The translations under genes were made by a program, and so were the position numbers. The notes beneath the pieces are model-generated. The model had not been told where the DNA came from, made no database searches, and saw nothing but the letters and a program-made list of their open reading frames with translations. 64,000 nucleotides of DNA, taken from NCBI RefSeq assembly GCF_031326225.1, contig NZ_CP133720.1, forward strand, positions 3,782,001-3,846,000, given 5' to 3'. Source of the stretch: Undibacterium cyanobacteriorum. Lineage in GTDB: Bacteria > Pseudomonadota > Gammaproteobacteria > Burkholderiales > Burkholderiaceae_D. Numbering within the stretch: position 1 is the stretch's first letter; the number at the start of each line of letters is the position of its first letter. Positions 37,020-46,433 of the stretch are shown in pieces.

Positions 37020-38429
37020 CTACCCCAACAAATCCCCACCACCATCACGCAAATCCGCGAACTTCTTCGCCATGGTCGGATTCCCCTTGGTCAATCGTTT
37101 AATCGTCACATCCTGCGCCTTATCATTCGCCAAACGCAAATTACGATCAGTGCCTAATAAAGCGTCTTTGGTCTTTTGCAGATGATCGATGGACTTGTCG
37201 ATTTCCTCGATGGCTTTTTGAAATTTCGCCGAAGCCAACTCATAATTTCTGCCGAACGCCGCCTTAAAGTTATCGAGTTCGCTCTCAAAATTCGTGATAT
37301 CAATATTCTGCGACTTCACCAGCGCTAGCTCGTTCTTATACTGCATAGAATTCATCGCCGCATTGCGCAACAGCGTGATCATGGGGATGAAGAACTGCGG
37401 GCGTACCACGTACATTTTGGGATAGCGATGGAAGACATCGACGATGCCCGAATTGTAGAGTTCGTTTTCTGGCTCTAGCATCGATACCAAGATCGCGTAT
37501 TCGCACTGCTTTTCATGGCGATCTTTGTCGAGCTCTTTCAAGAAATCTTCATTCTTTTTCTTGGTTGCGGTTTCTTCGTTTTCGTTTTTCATCTCGAACA
37601 TGATCGAGACAATCTCGGTACCTGATTCATCAAAATCACGGAAGATGAAATCGCCCTTACTACCGCTGCGCGCATCATTGTCTTTCTCGAAGTGGGCACG
37701 CGGAAAGGCCAAGGAGCGGATTTTATTGAACTCGATCTCACAATGCTGCTCCAAAGTTTCGCCCACCATCTTGGTCGACAACTTGGCCTTCATATCCTTC
37801 AAACGCTCAATCGCTTCATCGCGATCTTTCAACTGCGTTTCGTATTTTTCTTTGAGAGCACTTTCAGCCAAACTACGTTCTAGCTGCGAACGTTCTAAAC
37901 CATTCTTCAGCTCATCGCGCTGTTTCTCAACTGTCGTGATCGCCTCTTTAATCGCCAATTGCTCGCTGATGGCCTTGGCATCCAACTGCGCTTTCAAACT
38001 CTGAATCTGCGCTTCTTTCTCTGCCGCGACTTTCTGCATCTCGGTTTGCAATTTCGCTTCCAACAAAGCGGCCGCCGCTTCGCGATCACGCTTGGCTTGC
38101 GCCAATTCATTTGCCAAGGCATCGCGCTCTTTTTGCACTTGACTCAAAGCCTCAGCCACCGCCAACTGCTTTTCAACACCCACCGCATCGAGCTTAGACT
38201 TCAGCGCCACGATCTCAGCATCCTTACTCGCCGCCACGCGCTGCACCTCACTCGCACTCTTCGCCTCCGCCAACTGCACCGCCGTCTGCTTCTCCTGCGC
38301 AGCCAAGCTCAAACGCTCATGCAAAGCCTGCTCAAACTCCGCATCATGCACCTGCCGCACGATATCGGCATAACCAGTTTCATCGATCTTGAAAGCTTTA
38401 CTGCAATGGGGGCAAATGATTTCGTTCAT
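37020..38429 (-). CDS. DUF2130 coiled-coil protein
   Basis: 469 residues. It starts with a zinc-ribbon-like MNEIICPHCSKAFK, continues as a long Ala/Glu/Lys-rich coiled coil (about 30-230) and ends in a DUF2130 domain (ETLEQHCEIEFNKIRSLAFP, GSKGDFIFRDFDESGTEIVS then FEMKNE). The D...FEMK arrangement resembles a PD-(D/E)xK nuclease core; that is inference. The function of DUF2130 is not established. It diverges from hsdR across a 279-nt gap and may belong to the defence island. Confidence 0.88.
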   Translation of the reverse strand: MNEIICPHCSKAFKIDETGYADIVRQVHDAEFEQALHERLSLAAQEKQTAVQLAEAKSASEVQRVAASKDAEIVALKSKLDAVGVEKQLAVAEALSQVQKERDALANELAQAKRDREAAAALLEAKLQTEMQKVAAEKEAQIQSLKAQLDAKAISEQLAIKEAITTVEKQRDELKNGLERSQLERSLAESALKEKYETQLKDRDEAIERLKDMKAKLSTKMVGETLEQHCEIEFNKIRSLAFPRAHFEKDNDARSGSKGDFIFRDFDESGTEIVSIMFEMKNENEETATKKKNEDFLKELDKDRHEKQCEYAILVSMLEPENELYNSGIVDVFHRYPKMYVVRPQFFIPMITLLRNAAMNSMQYKNELALVKSQNIDITNFESELDNFKAAFGRNYELASAKFQKAIEEIDKSIDHLQKTKDALLGTDRNLRLANDKAQDVTIKRLTKGNPTMAKKFADLRDGGGDLLG

Positions 38430-38566
38430 AAGTCATACCTAAAAATGGGGTTGCTGCACTATACACAAATGGGGCGAACTTGGGCGATTGCGATCATTTT
38501 ACGACAACAGAGATCAAACTTACGGGCTCCATCACTCACAAAAAGTACAATCCCTCACAATCAAAA

Positions 38567-38604
38567 ATAAACACTATGTTTACATGTAAATAAACACGGT
38601 GTTT
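38567..38604. promoter_or_regulatory. Palindromic operator-like site upstream of hsdR
   Basis: TTTACATGTAAA (38,579-38,590) is a perfect 12-bp palindrome. It sits inside a direct repeat of ATAAACAC (38,567-38,574 and 38,590-38,597) and a wider inverted pair AAACAC/GTGTTT. The site lies about 105 nt before the hsdR start and about 140 nt before DUF2130, so a bound regulator could affect both. No candidate regulator gene is adjacent. Confidence 0.5.
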
Positions 38605-38708
38605 TCATAGGAGAATTTGCTCAAAAAAACGCTACAAACATTCATCAAACAAAGCCCAGTCTGAAGTACAATCACCACTTCTCATTTCTGTAGCAAGTGG
38701 ATCTGTCG

Positions 38709-41057
38709 ATGGATAAGAAAAGCCTGTCTGAACGCGATATCTGCAGTAAATACATCACACCAGCCATTCTAGGAGCAGGCTGGGATCTACACGCACAAAT
38801 TCGAGAAGAAGTGAGCTTCACCAAAGGCCGCATCATTGTTCGCGGCAAATTGCATACACGTGGCGAACAAAAACGTGCCGATTACATCCTGTACCACAAG
38901 CAAAACATCCCGATCGCCGTCATCGAAGCCAAGGACAACAAGCACGGTGTTGGCGATGGCATGCAACAAGCCTTAAATTACGCCGAGACTCTGGGCGTGC
39001 CCTTCGTCTTCAGCTCGAATGGCGACGCCTTCTTATTTCATGACCGCACTGGCAACGCGACTACGACGGAAACCGAATTAGGCCTTACCCAATTTCCATC
39101 TCCTGCTGAACTATGGCAACGCTATTGCGTGTGGAAAGGTATTGACAGCCCTACAGCCGTACAAACCGTCGAAATGCCCTACTACGACGATGGCACAGGC
39201 CGAGCACCACGCTACTACCAAGCCAGCGCGATTAACCGCACCGTGGAAGCAATCGCTAAAGGGCAGCAACGCGTGCTCTTGGTGATGGCAACCGGCACGG
39301 GAAAAACCTATACCGCCTTCCAAATCATCTGGCGTCTCTGGAAGTCTGGTACCAAGAAACGTATTTTGTTTCTAGCGGATCGCAATATCCTCGTTGACCA
39401 AACCAAGAACAATGACTTCAAACCGTTTGGCGCTGCCATGACCAAAATCAGCAAGCGACAAATCGACAAGAGTTTTGAAATTTATCTCAGCCTCTATCAG
39501 GCGGTCACGGGCAACGAAGAAGACAAAAACATCTACAAACAGTTTTCGCCTGACTTTTTTGACCTCATCGTCATCGACGAATGTCACCGTGGAAGCGCCG
39601 CAGAGGATTCCGCTTGGCGTGATGTGTTAACTTATTTTGAGAACGCCACCCACGTTGGTTTGACCGCCACGCCTAAAGAAACCAAAGATGTTTCTAGCAT
39701 CACTTACTTTGGTGATCCGGTCTATAGCTACACCTTAAAACAAGGTATTGATGATGGCTTCCTCGCCCCATACAAAGTAGTGCGGATAGATATCGATCGT
39801 GATCTTCAAGGCTGGCGCCCTAGCAAAGGGCAAGTCGATAAACGCGGACAAGTGATTGAGGACCGCATCTTTAACCAAAAGGATATGGATCGCACCTTAG
39901 TGCTGGAGCAACGCACTAAGCTGGTCGCCAAGAAAATCACCGAGTTCTTACAGGCAAGTGATCCCTACGCCAAAACAATTGTTTTTTGTGACGATATCGA
40001 CCATGCAGAACGCATGCGTCAAGCGCTCGTCAATCTCAACCCGGAACGTGTCAAAGAAAACCGCAAGTACGTCATGCGCATTACGGGTGACGAACAAGAA
40101 GGTAAGGCGGAACTCGATAACTTCATTAATCCCGAAGAACGCTACCCTGTTATCGCAACCACTTCAAAACTGATGACAACAGGTGTCGACGCGCAAACCT
40201 GCAAACTGGTGGTGCTCGACCAGCACATCAAATCCATGACCGAATTCAAACAAATTATCGGTCGCGGCACACGCATCAACGAAGACTACGATAAATACTG
40301 GTTCACCATCATGGACTTCAAAAAAGCCACTGAACTATTTGCTGACAAAGACTTCGATGGTGAACCCGTGGTGATTTACGAACCCAAAGGCGACGACACG
40401 CCTGTACCACCAGACGACATTATCAGTGATCCAGGTGTACCGACCAGCGGCGAGGGAGAGAACAACGGCGGCGGTGGAGGCATCGATGAACCAGTAAGCC
40501 GCATCAAATACGTCGTGGGCGACGTCACGGTCCACGTCATCTCCGAGCGGGTGCAATACTACGGCCCGGATGGAAAACTCATCACCGAATCGCTCAAAGA
40601 TTACACCCGCAAGACGATACGCAAAGACTACGCTTCTCTCGACCAGTTCTTAAAACGTTGGACAAGTGCCGAACGCAAAGCTGCCATCATCAAAGAATTA
40701 GAACAACACGGTGTTTTGTTTGAACCGTTAGCCGAAGAAGTTGGCAAAGAGCTCGACGCCTTTGATCTCATCTGCCACGTCGCTTTTGATCAGCCTCCGC
40801 TCACGAGAAAAGAACGCGCCAACCAGGTCAAGAAACGCAACTACTTCACCAAGTACCGCGAGCAAGCACGCAAGGTACTAGAAATACTCTTGGAGAAGTA
40901 TGCCGACACAGGCATTGAGAATATCGAAGACATCAAAATTCTTACACTTGACCCATTCAAGAATATGGGCAGCGCCACAGAACTTGTCTCTGCCTTTGGT
41001 GGCAAGCAAGCCTATATGGAGGCAATTGCAGAACTTGAACAGAATTTGTATGCGTAA
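38709..41057 (+). CDS. hsdR: Type I restriction enzyme R subunit (EcoEI-like)
   Basis: The motor and nuclease subunit that translocates DNA and cuts it far from the recognition site. 782 residues from ATG. Nuclease motif: D58 (KRADYIL) and E73-A-K75 (IAVIEAKDNKHG). Helicase motifs: Walker A LLVMATGTGKT (about 192-202), DECH in LIVIDECHRGS, TAT in VGLTATPKE, and motif VI IIGRGTRINED. A Pro/Gly-rich linker (about 565-595, with NNGGGGGIDEP) precedes the C-terminal subunit-contact domain. An upstream GTG adds four residues. HNH, hsdM and hsdS genes follow on the same strand. Confidence 0.95.
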   Translation: MDKKSLSERDICSKYITPAILGAGWDLHAQIREEVSFTKGRIIVRGKLHTRGEQKRADYILYHKQNIPIAVIEAKDNKHGVGDGMQQALNYAETLGVPFVFSSNGDAFLFHDRTGNATTTETELGLTQFPSPAELWQRYCVWKGIDSPTAVQTVEMPYYDDGTGRAPRYYQASAINRTVEAIAKGQQRVLLVMATGTGKTYTAFQIIWRLWKSGTKKRILFLADRNILVDQTKNNDFKPFGAAMTKISKRQIDKSFEIYLSLYQAVTGNEEDKNIYKQFSPDFFDLIVIDECHRGSAAEDSAWRDVLTYFENATHVGLTATPKETKDVSSITYFGDPVYSYTLKQGIDDGFLAPYKVVRIDIDRDLQGWRPSKGQVDKRGQVIEDRIFNQKDMDRTLVLEQRTKLVAKKITEFLQASDPYAKTIVFCDDIDHAERMRQALVNLNPERVKENRKYVMRITGDEQEGKAELDNFINPEERYPVIATTSKLMTTGVDAQTCKLVVLDQHIKSMTEFKQIIGRGTRINEDYDKYWFTIMDFKKATELFADKDFDGEPVVIYEPKGDDTPVPPDDIISDPGVPTSGEGENNGGGGGIDEPVSRIKYVVGDVTVHVISERVQYYGPDGKLITESLKDYTRKTIRKDYASLDQFLKRWTSAERKAAIIKELEQHGVLFEPLAEEVGKELDAFDLICHVAFDQPPLTRKERANQVKKRNYFTKYREQARKVLEILLEKYADTGIENIEDIKILTLDPFKNMGSATELVSAFGGKQAYMEAIAELEQNLYA

Positions 41058-41136
41058 AAACTAATTTACTCTTTCTGAGGAAATAGAAAAATCACTTGGA
41101 TCGAAAACGTAAATTCCACGAAGAAAAATTAGACCA

Positions 41137-41958
41137 ATGTTAAATTCACTTGAAGTAGAGTCAGCGCTAAGAGCTGAAGGATTCACATTAGAAATCAATA
41201 ACGCGCATGCCGGAGGATATAAAAACGCTGAAGGTATTCTAGTATTTGTAAAAAGATCCAAGGAATTCAAGGCTAATCCGAGAATTCCAATGTTCAAACA
41301 GCCGTTGGTAGTACATTGGTCAATTAAAGAAACGCCAGCCTTCGCTCAACTACAAGAGATCGCTTCGTCAATAAATCCTTTGTATGTAAATCATAATATG
41401 AGGGGGTTTGAAGAACCTTATTCTGATCGAAAACAGAATGGAATCGCAATAAATGTCGAATCAATCGACCATCTGAAGGAAATAATTAAAATTCTCTCGG
41501 CTAAGCAGTATATTCCATCGTCGTCGTATGAGGATATAACATTGGCGTCAAGTTCTCTTGATGGGGTTCCTGAAACAACAAGAAAATCTATTGTTGACGC
41601 TAGGCTTGGTCAAGGCGTTTTTAGAGAAAACCTGATTAAGTATTGGGAATCGTGCGCGGTGACCGATTGTACAGTCCATAAATTACTTCGTGCATCGCAC
41701 ATTAAACCTTGGCGAGTTGCCGACAATTCGGAACGCTTGGACAAATTCAACGGTTTACTTCTTAGTCCCAACCTCGATCTTGCATTTGATCAGGACTTGA
41801 TCAGTTTTGATGATAAAGGAAATATCCTTATTAAATCAGATATCTTGGACCGAGAATCGTTGCTTAAACTCGGCATTAGCGAAAATATGAAACTAAGAAG
41901 GTGCGAAGCACAACATAAAATATACCTATCCGAACACCGCCGTATTCATCAATTTTAA
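41137..41958 (+). CDS. HNH endonuclease-domain protein inside the hsd operon
   Basis: 273 residues. The C-terminal 110 residues form an HNH_2-type domain: RLGQGVFRENLIKYWESCAV, then TDCTVHKLLRASHIKPW with the first His, and NGLLLSPNLDLAFDQDLI with the Asn/His-like position. The N-terminal half (NSLEVESALRAEGF, GGYKNAEGILVFVKRSKEF) may bind modified or specific DNA, as in HNH restriction enzymes; this is inference. It lies 79 nt after hsdR and only 12 nt before hsdM, so it is part of the operon, though it is not a normal type I subunit. Codon use looks more AT-rich than in hsdR or hsdM, suggesting separate acquisition. Confidence 0.85.
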   Translation: MLNSLEVESALRAEGFTLEINNAHAGGYKNAEGILVFVKRSKEFKANPRIPMFKQPLVVHWSIKETPAFAQLQEIASSINPLYVNHNMRGFEEPYSDRKQNGIAINVESIDHLKEIIKILSAKQYIPSSSYEDITLASSSLDGVPETTRKSIVDARLGQGVFRENLIKYWESCAVTDCTVHKLLRASHIKPWRVADNSERLDKFNGLLLSPNLDLAFDQDLISFDDKGNILIKSDILDRESLLKLGISENMKLRRCEAQHKIYLSEHRRIHQF

Positions 41959-41970
41959 GAAAAGAACACC

Positions 41971-43440
41971 ATGAGCATCTCCAGCACCATCAAATCCATT
42001 CAAGACATCATGCGCAAAGACGTAGGTGTCGACGGCGACGCCCAGCGTTTAAGTCAGCTCGTATGGATGTTGTTTCTCAAAATTTTTGACGACCGCGAAA
42101 CCGAGTGGGAACTCATACAAGACAACTACCAATCACCGCTACCTGAAAAATACCGCTGGCGCAATTGGGCTGCCAATGCCGAAGGCATGACAGGCGACGA
42201 ACTCAAGCAGTTTCTAGACAATGATCTCTTCCCTGCCCTCCAAGCGCTGGAAGCCAAAGGTGGCGATCAACGTGCATACGTGATTCGTTCTGTTTTTGAA
42301 GATGCCTACAACTACATGAAGTCCGGTCAGTTGATACGTCAAGTCATCAACAAAATTCAAGAAGGTATCGACTTCAACAAAGCACAAGAGCGCCATTTGT
42401 TTGGCGACATGTACGAGCAACTGCTGAGAGATTTGCAAGCTGCAGGCAATGCGGGCGAATTCTACACACCACGCGCCGTCACCGAATTTATGGTGCAGAT
42501 GACCAACCCGCGCTTGGGTGAAAAAGTCATGGACCCAGCCTGCGGTACCGGCGGCTTTCTATCGTGTTCCATCGAACATATTCGTAAGCAAGACGTCAAA
42601 ACTGTCGACGATGAAGCGCAACTGCAAAATAGCATTTTCGGTATTGAGAAAAAACCGCTACCGCATTTACTGTGCACCACCAACATGATCTTGCACGGCA
42701 TCGATGTGCCCAGCAATATTCGTCACGACAACACCTTGTCTCGCCCTTTGATTAGTTGGGGACCAAAAGAACGTGTCGATGTCATCGTCACCAATCCGCC
42801 TTTTGGCGGCATGGAAGAAGACGGCATTGAAACCAACTTCCCCAGCGCCTTCCGCACCCGCGAAACCGCTGACTTGTTCGTTGTGCTGATCATGCAGCTT
42901 CTTAAAGCCAATGGCCGCGCCGCGCTCGTTTTGCCAGACGGTTTCTTATTTGGTGAAGGCATCAAAACCCGCATCAAAGAAAAGCTTTTAGAAGAATGTA
43001 ACTTGCACACCATTGTGCGTTTGCCCAACGGCGTCTTCGCGCCTTACACTGGCATCAAAACCAACCTGCTTTTCTTCACCAAAGGCACACCAACCAAAGA
43101 GACGTGGTTCTACGAACACCCCTACCCTGAAGGCGTCAAGAGTTACAACAAATCCAAACCCATGCGCATAGCAGAATTCGCCACCGAAAAAGCATGGTGG
43201 GGAAGCGAGGCGGACGGCTATGCACAACGCACCGAAACGCCACAAGCGTGGAAAGTTAGCATAGCCGAGATCAAAGAACGTAACTACAACCTCGACTGCA
43301 AGAATCCACACGTTAGCGAGCAAGAACAACACGATCCAGAAGAATTATTAGCGCAATACGCGCAAATGCAAAACGAGATCAGCGATCTGCGCAATCAACT
43401 CAAAGACATCCTGACCAAAGCATTGAAAGGTGAGGAATAA
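41971..43440 (+). CDS. hsdM: Type I DNA methyltransferase M subunit (N6-adenine)
   Basis: 489 residues. The N-terminal HsdM_N helical domain (about 1-130) contains LSQLVWMLFLKIFDDRE. The SAM motif I is VMDPACGTGGFLSCS (about 185-199), and the catalytic motif IV NPPF lies in VIVTNPPFGGMEED (about 272-285), typical of N6-adenine methylation. KTNLLFFTKGTPT and the YNLDCKNPH segment are usual in this subunit. The stop is directly followed by the hsdS ATG. Confidence 0.96.
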   Translation: MSISSTIKSIQDIMRKDVGVDGDAQRLSQLVWMLFLKIFDDRETEWELIQDNYQSPLPEKYRWRNWAANAEGMTGDELKQFLDNDLFPALQALEAKGGDQRAYVIRSVFEDAYNYMKSGQLIRQVINKIQEGIDFNKAQERHLFGDMYEQLLRDLQAAGNAGEFYTPRAVTEFMVQMTNPRLGEKVMDPACGTGGFLSCSIEHIRKQDVKTVDDEAQLQNSIFGIEKKPLPHLLCTTNMILHGIDVPSNIRHDNTLSRPLISWGPKERVDVIVTNPPFGGMEEDGIETNFPSAFRTRETADLFVVLIMQLLKANGRAALVLPDGFLFGEGIKTRIKEKLLEECNLHTIVRLPNGVFAPYTGIKTNLLFFTKGTPTKETWFYEHPYPEGVKSYNKSKPMRIAEFATEKAWWGSEADGYAQRTETPQAWKVSIAEIKERNYNLDCKNPHVSEQEQHDPEELLAQYAQMQNEISDLRNQLKDILTKALKGEE

Positions 43441-45174
43441 ATGAGCGCAGTACATAAACTGATCACAGATCATCTCGATATTTGGACCGCAGCGGATACT
43501 GAAAAGAAGTCAGGCCGTGGCCGCGCTGCTGGAAGCGCGAACAGCGTGTATGGCATTAAAAAATTGCGCGAGCTGATTTTGGAATTGGCGGTGCGTGGGA
43601 AGTTGGTGCCACAAGATCCGAATGATGTATCGTTAGAAAATCTTATGCGCCATATTGAGGTACAAGACAACGCATCATCTCGAAAAAACAGAAAGAAATC
43701 TTCTGGCGTAGACAAAGTAAATATTCCACCAAGTTGGCGTCATATAAAATTATCTCAACTTGTACGAATCATAAACGGACGTGCATACAAAAAAGAAGAA
43801 TTACTCGCAACAGGAACGCCTGTCCTTAGGGTGGGCAATCTGTTCACTTCTGATCACTGGTACTACTCTGATTTGACTCTCGAAAGTGATAAATACTGCG
43901 ATTCGGGTGATTTGTTATATGCATGGTCTGCATCATTTGGGCCATTCATTTGGAGTGGAGAAAGAGCAATATTCCATTACCACATTTGGAAATTAGATTT
44001 CTATTTCCCCGACCTTATCTCAAAAAAATATCTCTACACTTATCTCCTTCAACAAACGCAGAAAATAAAAGCGTCTGGACATGGTGTAATGATGGTTCAC
44101 ATGACCAAAGAAAAAATGGAAGAATTACTGGTCAATCTTCCACCACTTGAAGAACAAAATCGCATAGTAGCCAAAGTAGACGAACTCATGGCACTGTGTG
44201 ATCAACTAGAACAACAACACAACAACGCAGCAGAAGCACACGAGCAACTGGTCAGCCATTTGCTCGGCACACTCACGCAATCACAAGACCCCGACGACTT
44301 CAACGCCAACTGGCAACGCATCGCCGATCACTTCGACACACTCTTCACCACAGAATCCAGCATAGAAGCCCTAAAACAAACCATCCTCCAACTCGCCGTC
44401 ATGGGCAAACTCGTACGACAAGATCCGAATGATGAGCCGGCTAGTGAGTTGCTTAAGCGGATAAAGGCAGAGAGGGCTAAATTTATCGCAGAAGAGAAGA
44501 TAAAAAAAGGAAATCCCCTGCCACCGATGACTGATAAAGACAAACCATTCGAATTGCCGGATCGTTGGACATGGGTGCAGTGGAATGAAATATTGGCATA
44601 CGATGACGCTGCATTTAAAAGAGGCCCATTCGGAAGTTCTCTCACAAAAGGCATGTTCGTCGAGTCAGGATATAAGGTGTATGAGCAGTACTGCCCAATT
44701 AACGATGACTGCTCATTTGAACGGTATTACATAACCGCCCAAAAATTTGAAGAGATGAAAGGTTTTGCAGTTAAAGCCGGTGATTACTTAGTTAGTTGCT
44801 CTGGTGCGACATTAGGAAGAATCACTCAAGTTCCGCCCGACTTTAAGGAGGGGATAATTAATCAAGCGATTCTACGAGTAAGAATAAATCATCAATATTA
44901 TGATAACAATTTCTTCAAATTACTTTTTAGATCTGAGTTCTTTCAAAGACAAATTACAGACAATTCCACTGGCTCCGCAATCCCAAACGTAAAGGGCGTA
45001 AAGGATTTGAAAATCATGCCTGTGCCTCTACTGGGGACAGCAGAACAGGTCCGAATAGTCAACAAAGTGGAAGAGCTAATGAAACTATGTGAACAATTAA
45101 AATCGCGCATCTCGAATAAACTGAACCAACAGCGGAAGCTAGCAATTGAAATCGTAAAACAAACCGCAAATTAG
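43441..45174 (+). CDS. hsdS: Type I restriction specificity subunit
   Basis: 577 residues setting the bipartite target sequence. Two internal repeats are clear: LRELILELAVRGKLVPQDPN (about 43-62) against LKQTILQLAVMGKLVRQDPN (about 315-334), and the coiled segments EEQNRIVAKVDELMALCDQL and AEQVRIVNKVEELMKLCEQL after each target-recognition domain. TRD1 spans about 95-235 and TRD2 about 375-530. TRD1 is AT-rich compared with its surroundings, as expected for exchangeable recognition domains. The target sequence cannot be read from the protein. Confidence 0.95.
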   Translation: MSAVHKLITDHLDIWTAADTEKKSGRGRAAGSANSVYGIKKLRELILELAVRGKLVPQDPNDVSLENLMRHIEVQDNASSRKNRKKSSGVDKVNIPPSWRHIKLSQLVRIINGRAYKKEELLATGTPVLRVGNLFTSDHWYYSDLTLESDKYCDSGDLLYAWSASFGPFIWSGERAIFHYHIWKLDFYFPDLISKKYLYTYLLQQTQKIKASGHGVMMVHMTKEKMEELLVNLPPLEEQNRIVAKVDELMALCDQLEQQHNNAAEAHEQLVSHLLGTLTQSQDPDDFNANWQRIADHFDTLFTTESSIEALKQTILQLAVMGKLVRQDPNDEPASELLKRIKAERAKFIAEEKIKKGNPLPPMTDKDKPFELPDRWTWVQWNEILAYDDAAFKRGPFGSSLTKGMFVESGYKVYEQYCPINDDCSFERYYITAQKFEEMKGFAVKAGDYLVSCSGATLGRITQVPPDFKEGIINQAILRVRINHQYYDNNFFKLLFRSEFFQRQITDNSTGSAIPNVKGVKDLKIMPVPLLGTAEQVRIVNKVEELMKLCEQLKSRISNKLNQQRKLAIEIVKQTAN

Positions 45175-45273
45175 TGACACACCGTCTGCACTCTTGCTTA
45201 CAAAAAGACTACATCTTCACATTTTCTTAAAATTTCTCTCTCAACAAATCCACATCCTGGGGATGAATTAAAT

Positions 45274-46356
45274 ATGTTCACTTTTGAAGATCTTCGAATT
45301 ATCGGCGACGGCTATCTTCCTGATGATCAATACGATCGTGCCCTTGCCGCGCTCAATGGTTTAGCAGGCATCTTCGGAAAGAAATGGATAGAAGATGAAA
45401 TTGTGATTCAGCGGTTCGATGACCATGTAATTATTGCCGCGATGGGTAGTGACAAATTATACGGGGGTGTTCACGACATCCAAAAGATGATTTCTGTTTG
45501 GGAGGATATACAAGAACTCGATAACTTACCTGGGTTTCAAGACCTGTTAAAAAAATTAAATAAAAAACTAGATTTTGATAACGTCGATCTAGAGCTATCG
45601 GTGATCGCCGATTTGAGTAGATGCGGTGCTGAAATTCAATTAGAACCCATGAATGGAAACGGACAAAGCAAAGCTGATTGTCAATTTAGACTAGCTAGAG
45701 GTCTGCCGTGGATCTACGTCGAAATTACCAGAAAGATGCAAGCGACTGCAGAAAAACTAATAGATACTCGCGGTGAAGAGCTAGCTGAACTTGTTTCCAA
45801 AATTAATCCAGAACGACGATGCGTTATCGCACTCAAAGAAAATGTCAATGACGAACAGTACGCAAAGATAGTCAGTTGGTTAAAAACATGCCCAGCCGAG
45901 GGAGAGTTTGAAAATTTAGCGCTCTTCTTCTCGGTACCGCACGGCGTCAACGACACCATTCGCGCACTCGAATATGCTCCTCCTCCACGGTCAGTGCGAC
46001 AATTTGGAGGAGCATTCGGCTCTAACGCATTTGGTATCGCATACCTTCACATACCGAATTTGGGTGCAAAAGATAAACTCGTACAGAAGATCCCCCAGCT
46101 TCCATCAAATGAAATTGGAATATTGGTTATTGACTTAACTAGAGTTGCCAATGGGGTGAATGACTGGACAAATCAAATCTGCTTTGACGAAACAAACAGC
46201 CACTGCAGCGCTATAATTTTCATTCAAGATTTTCTGTCATCTAACGGGCCGATCCGCAGAACTACCATACTTCAAAATCCAGCTCCCAAAATTCCTCTTG
46301 ATCAGAATCTTCTAGAATTTTTATCGAAGTTCAAAGACATGAGAACGACGTACTAG
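45274..46356 (+). CDS. Unknown protein with a possible PD-(D/E)xK nuclease core
   Basis: 360 residues, no signal or membrane span, AT-rich. I do not recognise the family. Residues 104-152 look like a nuclease core: acidic helix (VDLELSVIADLSRCGAEI), then D135 in SKADCQFRL and E150-I-T in PWIYVEIT. T152 replaces the usual lysine, so activity is unsure. The second half has alternating strands and helices (CVIALKENVNDEQYAKIVSW, IGILVIDLTRVANGV). It is first of the six genes after hsdS, 99 nt away, and precedes the PLD-like gene by 77 nt; the pair may work together. Confidence 0.75.
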   Translation: MFTFEDLRIIGDGYLPDDQYDRALAALNGLAGIFGKKWIEDEIVIQRFDDHVIIAAMGSDKLYGGVHDIQKMISVWEDIQELDNLPGFQDLLKKLNKKLDFDNVDLELSVIADLSRCGAEIQLEPMNGNGQSKADCQFRLARGLPWIYVEITRKMQATAEKLIDTRGEELAELVSKINPERRCVIALKENVNDEQYAKIVSWLKTCPAEGEFENLALFFSVPHGVNDTIRALEYAPPPRSVRQFGGAFGSNAFGIAYLHIPNLGAKDKLVQKIPQLPSNEIGILVIDLTRVANGVNDWTNQICFDETNSHCSAIIFIQDFLSSNGPIRRTTILQNPAPKIPLDQNLLEFLSKFKDMRTTY

Positions 46357-46433
46357 GAAGCAAGTCCTAAACCTGTTTCGAAGTAATCATTTTTTGAAAT
46401 TTAAGAAAAAAATCAAGTACACAGAGACCGCAA

